Assembly (NCBI GenBank): GCA_003210735.1
Contig: QCUM01000016.1
Coordinates: 1 to 44,946, forward strand
Source of the DNA: Synechococcus sp. AG-679-D13
GTDB lineage: Bacteria > Cyanobacteriota > Cyanobacteriia > PCC-6307 > Cyanobiaceae
Length of the DNA: 44,946 nucleotides
Direction of reading: 5' to 3'
Shown: positions 28,197-35,888 of the stretch, in pieces
How positions within the stretch are numbered: the first letter of the stretch is position 1
Layout of the letters: each line of letters starts with the position of its first letter
Notes under the pieces: model-generated
The model's input: the letters and a program-made list of their open reading frames with translations, nothing else
Database searches by the model: none
Told to the model about the DNA's origin: nothing
Position numbers and translations under genes: made by a program

Positions 28197-28397
28197 ATGG
28201 AAGATCTGAAGCCTGAGAAGGGCTACTACTCAAGCTACTACCAACAACAGATACACCAATGTCAGGAGTGGAAAAACCGGTCAGGCTCTTTTGCTGCTGA
28301 ACTTGCAGTGGCTCGTCTAGTTGACCGCAAGCTGGCTTTGCTGAAGCACAAGCTGAAGCTGGAAGAACAATTAGAACTGGACAGCAAGCGTTGTTAA
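28197..28397 (+). CDS. Hypothetical helical protein, 66 residues
   Basis: It reads 'MEDLKPEKGYYSSYYQQQIH' and then 'AELAVARLVDRKLALLKHKL' and 'KLEEQLELDSKRC'. The second half is a charged amphipathic helix, possibly coiled coil. No Shine-Dalgarno site. Not recognised. Confidence 0.4.
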   Translation: MEDLKPEKGYYSSYYQQQIHQCQEWKNRSGSFAAELAVARLVDRKLALLKHKLKLEEQLELDSKRC

Positions 28398-28991
28398 AGG
28401 TGTTGGTAAAGCTATCGGCTGCACCAATTCCCAAGCCAGTCATACCAGGGCTTTTAGCCAGTCAAAAGATAGAACTGCGATTGTTCAGATAGTGCTTGAT
28501 CACCACGACACCCCGCGAAACGTTCGTGAGGCTGCATGACTGGTCAAGTCACCAGAGATGGTTCAACTACATCTCTGCCGTGCTCGCACTGGTTGCGACA
28601 CACGCAAGGCGTCACTGGAAATCTTGCGTGCCGTGCAAACGGTACTTGGCTATACCCACGCAATGGGCTGGTCAATTCAAGGTGATGGCTGATGGCATAC
28701 GGAAGAGTTCCCCCTACGGGAGGCGGAAAAATCGTTCCTATATGCCAGCCAGGCCAGGACTTTGAAGCGTGTCGACGGGACTTGCTTGAGAAACCGGGGG
28801 GACAAGGACCATTTTTGCCAGCGCTTTTCTTCGTCGCAGCTTGGCGATTATTGGAGGTTCCTTCTGGTTTGTCCTATCGGGTCGATGGACTCTGATGCTG
28901 ATTGAGCTAGAGCAAAGGATTCGGTCACTACGTCGCTAGCAACCCTCGGGTCAACCGTTCAAACGGTGCTGGCGTTTGGCGATGAACAAGG
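28398..28991. other. Stretch without a supported gene, probably decayed
   Basis: About 590 bases. Open frames exist (28496-28765 and 28692-28895), but they look random in composition and have no family marks. Confidence 0.35.
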
Positions 28992-29249
28992 TTGGGTGAC
29001 GGACGTCGAATGATGCTGATAGCTGCTCTTGCCTCTGTATTCATTGCCTCCTGCTATGACGGCAATACCTGCCGTACCAACACCGGAGAACGCATCAGGC
29101 TGGCTTGTATCGATACGCCAGAGCTACGAGGCAAACGTGCCAATCCGAAGCCAGCTGTTGCCGCACGGGATTACCGGAGAAGCCTTCTGGTTGGTCGTGA
29201 AGTTGCAAATGACATTTCGACCTGCAAGAGGATTCAAAATAAAATTTAG
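28992..29249 (+). pseudogene. Truncated thermonuclease (SNase)-like fragment
   Basis: The ORF begins with a signal-like stretch 'MLIAALASVFIASCYDGNTC' and then 'GERIRLACIDTPELRGKRAN' and 'AARDYRRSLLVGREV', which match the first half of the secreted SNase domain (DGDT, then R-L...IDTPE). It then changes to unrelated sequence and stops. The second half of the domain, including the second catalytic Arg region, is missing. Also, the calcium-ligand Asp of DGDT is Asn (YDGNT). Most likely a dead 3'-truncated gene. Confidence 0.65.
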
Positions 29250-29569
29250 CCATCAGGTAAATACTATTCTTTTGGTGTCAAAATTTACCAATAAATAAAC
29301 CTCAAGGTCCAAAAAAAATGGAGCAACTGCAGCGCCTATACCGCTAGCGGTGAATTAAATTGCGCCACAAGTGCTTGTCAAATAGTTTAAATATGGAGAG
29401 AGCAGGCATCGGCTAACATTAAACGCAGCTCCCACTGTCAGAAAGTATCGCAGTGAAAAGCAAAAGACCATCAGCTCGAAATAAATCAATCGATGAATTT
29501 AATTAATTCACAAGGAATCACTTGGCCCGCACAATCAATTCTTCGTACAATGCAAGAAAATAGCAAATC
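29250..29569. other. Intergenic region upstream of the metzincin-RTX gene
   Basis: About 320 AT-rich bases. Probably holds the promoter of the protease gene; no clear site or repeat. Confidence 0.35.
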
Positions 29570-31114
29570 ATGAAATTCGCGAACACTGACTATCGGTCAA
29601 TTATTTCTGCCGATGATGTCCTCCCTGATATATTAAAGGCTACAGGAGATGACAATACAATTGAATATTTCATAGCTCCCCCAGAAGAATCGGATTGGTA
29701 TAAAGCTGCAAAAAAATTGTCTAGTGTTTCGGACTTAGAGACCACATTTATAAAACATGCTCTGTCAGAAATTGGCAGAATAATTAATGTCAGCTTTGTC
29801 GAAGTTAGCGAGCTAGATCAAGCATTAATTACTTTTCTAAAAGTTGAAAAATACATTCGCAGCGAAAAGGGCACCTTAGGCCTGACAGGTTATAAAAGAG
29901 GATGGGACAAGACAGATATATCTTGGAAAAACATGCTTGGCGACGATATTAGCGGATCTGAAAAAGAAACTATATTGCATGAAATTTGTCATGGCCTTGG
30001 CCTTGATCACCCGAATGGCAACGGAGATGCAAGGCAATTCAATACAGACATTACAGTAATGTCTTACAATGATGGCGAACTTCCGTACAAAACAAAGCTG
30101 CGACAATTAGATATAGTAGCACTTCAAAAAGCATGGAATGTGGGTTCAGGGCAGCAATTTGTTCACGGGAATGACCCAACAGTTGATATCAATAAATACA
30201 CAGTTGTTGAAGCCAATGGAAATACGACTTTATTCCAAGACTCGGACGGTTTCGCATTTGTTCTTCAAGAAGATTATGATCAACCAATACGTACTGACTA
30301 TTTAGATCAATTTGTTAAATTAGACGGTTCCCATCATGCCGACTGGTCAGGGCACCAACTGTTGGCCGCCGAAAGAATAGGCAACCAAAATAAACTCCTT
30401 TGGTCGTACTTTTCAGAAGAGGGCATTCCAGCAGAGTACGTGGTGACAACGGAAGGAATGTTGAATGAGAAAGGAAATTCTATTTGGTATTCAGCATCTT
30501 TCGATGACTACATGCCTGACTCAACGCTCTTTCGGTCAATTGCATCCGAGTTTGGCATTGATCCGTTAAGTGGAATGCCGATCGAAGATAATGATGATGG
30601 CTCGAAACCAACCTCGGAGCCAGCTCCATCGCCTGAGCTGGAACCAAAGCCTGGCAAATACAAACTACCGGAAACTACAAACAACATCAAAGGAACAAAT
30701 AGAAATGACAACCTAAATGGTGCACAAAAATCCGATTTTATTATTGGCAAAAAGGGACACGACAAACTCAATGGAGATAAGGGTGATGATGTGCTTCTAG
30801 GTGACAAAGGCAATGATCTCCTCAAGGGTTCACAAGGTAATGATTATCTAGATGGTTCAAAAGGAGCTGATACTCTTGTTGGAGGCAAAGGTGCTGACGT
30901 ATTCCAGATCTCAAAAGGGATTGATTTTGTTGAGGACTTCAACGTCAACCAAGGCGATAGAATTGCTTTGGATAAGAAAGGTCAATATTCAATCATTTAT
31001 GATCGCAAGGGAGTATTTGTTGCGGCAAGTGATAAGAAGCAGCTCTTCTTGGATGGAGTGGAATATGTCGATGTGCTTCTTGCCGGCATTGATTTATTTA
31101 TCCAGCCTGTTTGA
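29570..31114 (+). CDS. Secreted serralysin-like metzincin protease with RTX tail
   Basis: This 514-residue protein has no N-terminal signal. The catalytic domain carries the zinc motif HEICHGLGLDHP at residues 137-148 and a Met-turn 'VMSYND' at 163-168, as in serralysins (M10). An acidic linker (about 345-365) leads to RTX-type nonapeptides from about 372 ('GKKGHDKLNGDKGDDVL', 'GNKGND'-like units, then 'GGKGADVF'). The C-terminal cap ends 'AGIDLFIQPV'. RTX plus lack of a signal peptide fits type I secretion, but no transporter genes are in the window. Lysine is unusually common in the repeats. It is the first gene of the protease/RTX cluster and a paralogue of the gene at 32243. Confidence 0.85.
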   Translation: MKFANTDYRSIISADDVLPDILKATGDDNTIEYFIAPPEESDWYKAAKKLSSVSDLETTFIKHALSEIGRIINVSFVEVSELDQALITFLKVEKYIRSEKGTLGLTGYKRGWDKTDISWKNMLGDDISGSEKETILHEICHGLGLDHPNGNGDARQFNTDITVMSYNDGELPYKTKLRQLDIVALQKAWNVGSGQQFVHGNDPTVDINKYTVVEANGNTTLFQDSDGFAFVLQEDYDQPIRTDYLDQFVKLDGSHHADWSGHQLLAAERIGNQNKLLWSYFSEEGIPAEYVVTTEGMLNEKGNSIWYSASFDDYMPDSTLFRSIASEFGIDPLSGMPIEDNDDGSKPTSEPAPSPELEPKPGKYKLPETTNNIKGTNRNDNLNGAQKSDFIIGKKGHDKLNGDKGDDVLLGDKGNDLLKGSQGNDYLDGSKGADTLVGGKGADVFQISKGIDFVEDFNVNQGDRIALDKKGQYSIIYDRKGVFVAASDKKQLFLDGVEYVDVLLAGIDLFIQPV

Positions 31115-31256
31115 ACAGCGCTTAAATTTTTTAATGAGGCCTATCGTAAAGATGATTTTTTGTTAACTATACAGGACCCACAGCCTGCCCAGTCAAGGCA
31201 TTTAAACCCTGATATCGGGCTAAAAGGGATGCCACTCCAGTTGCTTGCGCCTCCCT

Positions 31257-31649
31257 ATGGCTGAGTTCAACGCGCAGAAGGTCACCAAAATTGTCAAGGG
31301 TGCAGCAGCTGATCCTGATGCCAGCTTCAGCGTTGAAGGCACCGATGGCGGCACCTTTGCCATTGCTTCAACCAAGAAGGACCTGAAGCAGCTGATGAAG
31401 TCCGATGCTGATGTGGTCTACGACGAAAGGAAAGGCAAGCTCTTCCTCAATGACAACGGCACAGCCAAGGGTTGGGGAGCCAAGAAGGTTGGTGGATTGG
31501 TCGCCAAGTTCAAAGGCAAGCCTGAGCTCTCAGCAGACAACTTCGACGGTGTGACACCCCATGACGGTGATGGAGTCACTGGTGATACAGACATCGAGGA
31601 TCAGATCACTTCCCTTGGCGAGGAGTTAGGCGATGAAAAAATGTCTTAG
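31257..31649 (+). CDS. Small protein resembling the RTX C-terminal cap
   Basis: From the ATG at 31257 it has 130 residues. The middle reads 'DADVVYDERKGKLFLNDNGT', 'AKGWGAKKVGGLVAKFKGKP' and 'ELSADNF', the pattern at the end of many haemolysin-type calcium-binding proteins ('YD..tG.Ly.n.nG...gfG..g.la.l.g.P.l...dF'), here without any RTX repeats. The tail is acidic ('DGDGVTGDTDIEDQITSL'). Stop TAG at 31647-31649; the same frame stays open beyond it into the Nif11-like ORF. Position between two RTX proteases suggests a linked role. Confidence 0.65.
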   Translation: MAEFNAQKVTKIVKGAAADPDASFSVEGTDGGTFAIASTKKDLKQLMKSDADVVYDERKGKLFLNDNGTAKGWGAKKVGGLVAKFKGKPELSADNFDGVTPHDGDGVTGDTDIEDQITSLGEELGDEKMS

Positions 31650-31664
31650 CTTTACAGCGATACG

Positions 31665-31859
31665 GTGATTAACCCAAGGAAGGGTCTCAAGCACATCGTC
31701 AAAGCAGGCAAGAAAGAGGGTTATGTGTTCGATAAGGATGAGCTAGGTGCAGCTCTTGATGAAATGGATCAGGCTGGAGAATTTGTCAATGTGGAGCTTG
31801 ATGATGCAGCCATGGCATCACTGGTTATTAATGGGAAGTCAGGCGCGAGCGCTTGCTAA
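31665..31859 (+). CDS. Nif11-like peptide (possible precursor or remnant)
   Basis: A GTG start gives 64 residues: 'GLKHIVKAGKKEGYVFDKDE' and 'LGAALDEMDQAGEFVNVELD', ending 'DDAAMASLVINGKSGASAC'. The 'aG..f...EL..al.el' helix pair and the following 'eL.d..l..v' resemble the second half of Nif11-type leader peptides; the N-terminal third of a normal Nif11 domain is missing. It lies in the same frame as the preceding ORF, separated only by TAG (31647-31649) and four codons. The Cys at the very end is notable for a precursor peptide, but no modifying enzyme is in the window. Family call tentative. Confidence 0.45.
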   Translation: MINPRKGLKHIVKAGKKEGYVFDKDELGAALDEMDQAGEFVNVELDDAAMASLVINGKSGASAC

Positions 31860-31885
31860 TTAAAAGCAACTCAAGATCTAAGCCA

Positions 31886-31909
31886 CCCCGTCGCAAGGCG
31901 GGGTTTTTT
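31886..31909 (+). terminator. Intrinsic terminator after the Nif11-like ORF
   Basis: 7-bp stem ccccgtc / ggcgggg (one G-T pair) with a gcaa tetraloop, then six T. Well placed 27 bases after the stop. The same 18-base hairpin with a similar T-tract occurs inverted at 44629-44646. Confidence 0.85.
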
Positions 31910-31958
31910 ATTGCCCATGCAACAAGGGGGGAATACTTCCGGTAGATACGTCTAAACC

Positions 31959-32169
31959 ATGACCCATGACACCAAGATGCAGCTGCTATTGCTGTCAGAA
32001 CTTGTCTTTGCACTACGAACTAATAGCTGCAACGTTCAGGCAGTGGGTTGGTGATGGCATTCAAGACCTAGGTAAGCCAGCTATTGAAGAACTAACGATC
32101 GAGTGGTTTAACCCGTTTTTGACAAAGGATGAGGCTGAAAGCCTGTTGTTTTGGGGCGCGGACCCGTAG
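31959..32169 (+). pseudogene. Frameshifted 70-residue hypothetical protein, copy 1
   Basis: ATG 31959 gives 'MTHDTKMQLLLLSELVFALR' then 'TNS', after which the frame runs into a stop. In another frame the text continues with 'TFRQWVGDGIQDLGKPAIEE' and 'LTIEWFNPFLTKDEAESLLF', ending 'WGADP'. Comparison with copy 2 (38188-38409, minus), which reads LRNNDPETFRRW without a shift, shows that this copy has seven bases where nine are expected between the Asn and Thr codons (near 32025-32033). So a two-base loss (or one-base gain) broke it. Function unknown. Confidence 0.7.
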
Positions 32170-32242
32170 GAAAGAATCCTATAAATGACGGATGTAAATA
32201 GCGCAAATGACTGCAATAGTGACTTAGCTTTCGAAAATAAAA

Positions 32243-33466
32243 ATGACAATCGATTTGGATTCAATTTTTTACGAAGACTTCTATGGTGCCAAATGGCAAA
32301 CCTTGCCTAGTCAAATTCGAGAATTAACGTGGAGCATTGAAGACTACGGAGCTACAGAAACAGGCTTAACAGCCTCGCATATTTCTAAAATTCAAAGCGC
32401 TTTTAAGATCTGGGACGACGCTATTGACAGCATTAATTTCATAGAACTCCCTGACAATAGCACGGCTGACATAACTCTTTCAGCATTTTACGTTGACGGG
32501 CCTGAGTCGCTTTTTGCCGAATGGAGCTATGGCTTTGACGAGGATATGCATATAACTTTCGCAACAATTGGATTTGACGCTGATGACTTGAACAACGGAT
32601 ATTTATTCACAGCGGCAATGCATGAGATAGGCAATATACTTGGGCTGGGTGATCTTGCTGTTAGCGACGAATATAGAAGCGTCCAAGAAGATCCATTTCC
32701 AGAGGTATTTACTGGAGAAATGCTATGGGATTTTGACAGGAGAATGATAAACAGCCTCTACCCAAATACCGACGAAGAAGTAGCTCCTCCTACTCAACCC
32801 GCACCTAAACCAACACCTGAGCCTGAGCCAACTCCTGAACCTGAACCAACTCCTGAACCTGAGCGAACTCCTGAACCTGAGCCAACTCCTGAGCCTGAGC
32901 CAACTCCTGAACCTGAACCAACTCCTGAGCCTGAGCCAACTCCTGAACCAGAGCCAGAACCAGAACCAGAACAAACTCCCGAGCCTGAGCCCGAGCCGAC
33001 TCCAGAGGACTTTGAACCACCGACTACGAAAAATGAGATCGAAGGAACCAAGAAAGATGATGATCTAAGTGGCACTAAAAAATCTGATTTCATCAATGGC
33101 AAGAAGGGGGATGACACCCTTACTGGCAAAAAAGGTAGCGACGTTCTAGAAGGTGGAAGCGGTCATGATGTTCTTATCGGTTCTAAGGGTAAGGATTACC
33201 TTGATGGCTCTAATGGACTCGACATCTTGAATGGAGGAAAAGGTGCTGATGTGTTTAAGATTTCGAAAGGTATTGATCTCATCGAAGACTTCAGCATTAA
33301 GCAAGGTGATCGAATAGCTCTCGACAAAAAAGGGAAGTACACAATCATGGACGATCCAGACGGAGTCCTGATCATGGCGAGTGCTAAGAAGCAACTCTTC
33401 CTTGATGGCTTGAATTACGACGATGTGATCGCAGCTGGTGTTGATTTGTTTGTCCAGCCATTTTGA
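32243..33466 (+). CDS. RTX protein with degenerate metzincin domain
   Basis: This 407-residue paralogue of the protease at 29570 has the same domain order: metzincin-like domain (1-175), a PEP/TPEPEP-rich linker (about 183-255), RTX-type units ('[20 protein letters not shown]', 'GGKGADVF') and cap ending '[10 protein letters not shown]'. The zinc site reads [11 protein letters not shown] (127-137): the second His is Asn and the third ligand is Asp. The Met-turn position reads SVQED, without Met. With two of three His ligands changed, zinc proteolysis is unlikely, so it may be a pseudoprotease with a binding or decoy role. No N-terminal signal; type I secretion is assumed. Confidence 0.82.
   Translation: MTIDLDSIFYEDFYGAKWQTLPSQIRELTWSIEDYGATETGLTASHISKIQSAFKIWDDAIDSINFIELPDNSTADITLSAFYVDGPESLFAEWSYGFDEDMHITFATIGFDADDLNNGYLFTAAMHEIGNILGLGDLAVSDEYRSVQEDPFPEVFTGEMLWDFDRRMINSLYPNTDEEVAPPTQPAPKPTPEPEPTPEPEPTPEPERTPEPEPTPEPEPTPEPEPTPEPEPTPEPEPEPEPEQTPEPEPEPTPEDFEPPTTKNEIEGTKKDDDLSGTKKSDFINGKKGDDTLTGKKGSDVLEGGSGHDVLIGSKGKDYLDGSNGLDILNGGKGADVFKISKGIDLIEDFSIKQGDRIALDKKGKYTIMDDPDGVLIMASAKKQLFLDGLNYDDVIAAGVDLFVQPF
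32812..33003 (+). repeat. PEP/TPEPEP-coding low-complexity repeat
   Basis: In-frame repeat, mainly an 18-base unit coding TPEPEP, about ten times, with variants (TPEPER, PEPEPEQ). It makes an extended acidic, proline-rich linker between the metzincin-like domain and the RTX tail. Such repeats change length easily between strains. The paralogue at 29570 has only a short linker here. Confidence 0.9.
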
Positions 33467-33490
33467 ACAGCGCTTTAGTTTTTCAATGAA

Positions 33491-33515
33491 CCCCGTCAGC
33501 AATGGCGGGGTTTTT
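33491..33515 (+). terminator. Intrinsic terminator after the degenerate metzincin-RTX gene
   Basis: 7-bp stem ccccgtc / ggcgggg with a 6-base loop, followed by five T, 24 bases after the stop. The stem arms are identical to those of the terminator at 31886; the loop differs. Confidence 0.85.
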
Positions 33516-33641
33516 ATGGCTTGACACTATCGGTGTGGGGCTTGGCTACCAAAAGAAAAATCCCTTGCCGCAGCAACACAAGGGATATCAAGTTCAAACT
33601 AGGAATCTTGAGCTCGGGCGTCAGTAGGCATTATTTCTTAA

Positions 33642-33675
33642 TCAAAAAAAAAGCCCTCACTCCCAAAGAAGGGCT
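33642..33675 (-). terminator. Probable minus-strand terminator
   Basis: Stem agccct / agggct with a 12-base loop; on the minus strand it is followed by nine T. No annotated minus-strand gene lies just upstream, so it may end transcription from a decayed gene or an antisense RNA. Confidence 0.6.
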
Positions 33676-33745
33676 GGCTTGCTCTCACGTTGTGAGCCTA
33701 ACGAGGAAGGCTGACTCACTGTGGTCGCTTCCGCAAAAGGGGTGA

Positions 33746-33868
33746 GGCGGATGGCTTTGTGAGTTCCGGACAGTTGCAAAACATCTGATTGAGCAAGCCG
33801 GAGGCAAGGGAAGCGGGGGCGTCAGCAAAAAGACAGACTACCTGGTGGCGGGCAAACTGCATTCTTAA
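33746..33868 (+). pseudogene. Fragment of a ligA BRCT domain
   Basis: A 40-residue open stretch reads 'VAKHLIEQAGGKGSGGVSKK' and 'TDYLVAGKLHS', then stops. This matches the BRCT domain of NAD-dependent DNA ligase, where 'IE.aGGKvSgSVSKKTdYlVAG' is the hallmark. There is no start codon and no other part of LigA nearby, so it is a gene fragment. Confidence 0.7.
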
Positions 33869-33905
33869 CAGCAGGCGATAATGAAATGGAATAGGACAAT
33901 GAAGC

Positions 33906-33931
33906 CAAAGCATTGCTTTGCATTCTTTTTT
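33906..33931 (+). terminator. Intrinsic terminator downstream of the ligA fragment
   Basis: 6-bp stem caaagc / gctttg with a 3-base loop, followed four bases later by a T-run (33925-33931). It may be the original ligA-type gene terminator carried along with the fragment. Confidence 0.6.
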
Positions 33932-34024
33932 ATATTTACACTTTGATATCTAGTACTTATGAGTAGGCATCACTTAACCACGCCGACTAAGTGAGTCAAC
34001 GAATGAAACACCTAGTTACCTCTA

Positions 34025-34246
34025 TCAAAAGAAAACTGATCTTTTCTTTTGATAGATCATTAAAAGACCTGCTTTTCCTGTAACCTTTTGCGACGCCACC
34101 CAAGAAGCGCCATAAAACAAAAGCAACTGTATAGAAAAAATAATAAGCAAGTTATTTATCGGAAGTGATAAACTCCAAAGAAGCATAAATATCACTGTTA
34201 TCATCCCTGCCCAGCCGAAATATTCAAGACAATTGCTATCGCTCAT
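34025..34246 (-). CDS. Small membrane protein, 73 residues
   Basis: From the ATG at 34246 it starts 'MSDSNCLEYFGWAGMITVIF' and has two hydrophobic helices (about 10-27 and 31-50), then a basic tail 'YQKKRSVFF'. The ATG overlaps the stop of the upstream gene (ATGA, 34243-34246), which supports both ORFs. Not recognised. Confidence 0.6.
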   Translation of the reverse strand: MSDSNCLEYFGWAGMITVIFMLLWSLSLPINNLLIIFSIQLLLFYGASWVASQKVTGKAGLLMIYQKKRSVFF

Positions 34247-34431
34247 AAACAAGTGTCTTTATAATCTTCAAACTCTTGAATAACAGATTCGGCTTCAAAT
34301 CCAAGATTATGCGAAAGGAGGATATCTGATCTCATTTTAAGCCAACTAATCGTTTGAAGCTGTTGTGCCGGTGAAACCTCGTATACAGTAAAAAGATTAA
34401 GGCTCTTTCGCTGTTCTTCCCAGTAAGACAT
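34243..34431 (-). CDS. Small soluble protein, 62 residues, coupled to a membrane protein
   Basis: It reads 'MSYWEEQRKSLNLFTVYEVS' then 'LQTISWLKMRSDILLSHNLG' and 'ESVIQEFEDYKDTCL'. Helical and soluble. Its stop overlaps the start of the membrane protein gene by four bases. A soluble-plus-membrane two-gene unit of this size could be a toxin/antitoxin- or effector/immunity-like pair, but nothing specific supports that. Confidence 0.6.
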   Translation of the reverse strand: MSYWEEQRKSLNLFTVYEVSPAQQLQTISWLKMRSDILLSHNLGFEAESVIQEFEDYKDTCL

Positions 34432-34959
34432 TTGAAAACTATAAATCTATTTAAGTTTACCTAAAATCGCCCTTCTATACTGTTATCAATAAAACAATTA
34501 AAGAACGAAAAATCGCTTGGGAGAAATAAGCAAGAATTTATGAGTTGTCAAAGATTTTAACGCAGGTTTCCAGAGAAATATGTCTGTACTCTGTTAAAGC
34601 GTCCCAGCGATCCGTGCATGTTCTCTGACTAACTAACAATGGTGCCCACAATCAAGTACTAAAAAAAGGGCCATTTTGATATCTAAATACAATCCAAAGA
34701 GGTTAAGGCTGCTTAAAGAATTGAGCTAAAGAATTCCACCCATAAATTCAGGATTGACACACTCAGGAGCATGACGAAGAGCTAATCTCAAACTGTTCAT
34801 GGAAATCCATTTGTGCAATGGGTAAAAATCTGCAAAGCAAAAACTAGGTGGAATTAAGATTGTGGAGGACAACAGGAGACAATTGATTGAAGCCCTGCAG
34901 AACATGCAGAAGCAGTAGGATATGTGTGATCAAAAAAATCCCGAGCAGCACTGAAAATC
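34432..34959. other. Intergenic region without a supported gene
   Basis: About 530 AT-rich bases between divergent genes. Stop-rich in all frames apart from minor ORFs with poor character; no clear hairpin. Confidence 0.35.
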
Positions 34960-35364
34960 ATGAGCATACTAAAGAGGGTTAAATATTTGGCATTGATATC
35001 ATCTTTTACACTTGTTTTAGGAGTAAAAGTTTCAGCTGAAACATGGAATAAACCAATTCCTGAGCCCAATTCAGAATCCACACCACAATCAATCAAAGTT
35101 GCGGATCAACTGAGCACAGCTGGAGCAAAGTTTTTTGGTGCTCACTGGTGCCCCGCATGCAAAGAACAATTGAGACTTTTCGGCAAAGAAGCAGGTAGAA
35201 AACTCAATTATGTGGAATGTGGCATGCCAAACAAATATCCTTTACAGGTCAAGCAATGCAAAGAGGCAGATATTAAAACTATTCCAACCTGGACAAGGCC
35301 AGGTTCAAATAGTCTAGAAGGTGTTCAGACAATCAAAAGACTTGAAAGCTGGAGCAAGCTATAG
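34960..35364 (+). CDS. Secreted thioredoxin-like protein of the VKOR-partner type
   Basis: This 134-residue protein has a signal peptide (about residues 1-26, VSA-E) and a thioredoxin-like domain with 'FFGAHWCPACKEQLRLFGKE' (CPAC at 64-67), 'LNYVECGMPN', 'QVKQCKEADIKTIPTWTR' (cis-Pro) and 'EGVQTIKRLESW'. This is the version of the fold that is fused to VKOR (vitamin K epoxide reductase) in cyanobacterial disulfide-forming enzymes, with the extra Cys residues (C73-like and C90s region). Here it is alone, exported, and without its VKOR domain. It probably acts in oxidative folding outside the cytoplasm. Confidence 0.8.
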   Translation: MSILKRVKYLALISSFTLVLGVKVSAETWNKPIPEPNSESTPQSIKVADQLSTAGAKFFGAHWCPACKEQLRLFGKEAGRKLNYVECGMPNKYPLQVKQCKEADIKTIPTWTRPGSNSLEGVQTIKRLESWSKL

Positions 35365-35888
35365 GGAACGTGATCGAGAGTATTGCTGCAATACATAGAA
35401 GAGTTTTCGTACCTCAGGCTCAGGGCTTTCAAATTACTCGTATTGATTTTGATATTCGGTAGTTGTTAAGTCGTCAATGCCGCGATCAGGGCAGTTACGA
35501 TTGAAGTGCACCTGTGGACGTCGAGCTGCTGTCGTGGGTGCGGCGGAGCCTCAGTGCTTGGAGGCTCCGCTTGGCCGAGCTTTAAACATCATTGAAATCA
35601 AAAATCAAGACCCTCACAATACCGAACAAATCAGACATTTGGCAACGCTTATGATTCACTAACGCAATAAACAAAGGCATATATAAGTTGTACGCCTTAC
35701 AAAATTGCGGCCTTCTTAGAGATCTACCATTAAACAGTTACTTGTTTCGATGAGAAAGTGATGACCACTACTCCTTAGAACCTTGTCTAGTCAACTGAGA
35801 ACCACTTAGTAGAGGCAAACATACCAGTCGAAAAATTGATTACGGTAGACAAAGTTTCCCAAAAGGTATAATAAAGCAAAGAAAATAC
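35365..35888. other. Intergenic region without a supported gene
   Basis: About 520 bases. One GC-richer stretch (35475-35585) stands out from the AT-rich background and may be a decayed insert. No convincing ORF. Confidence 0.35.

Noticed and set aside
31665..31859. Prochlorosin-type lanthipeptide precursor
   Set aside because: No GG leader-cleavage site, a single Cys, and no LanM or transporter gene in the window; only a partial Nif11 resemblance remains.
32812..33003. CRISPR-like array
   Set aside because: It is an in-frame TPEPEP-coding repeat with no spacers. No CRISPR array is seen anywhere in the window.
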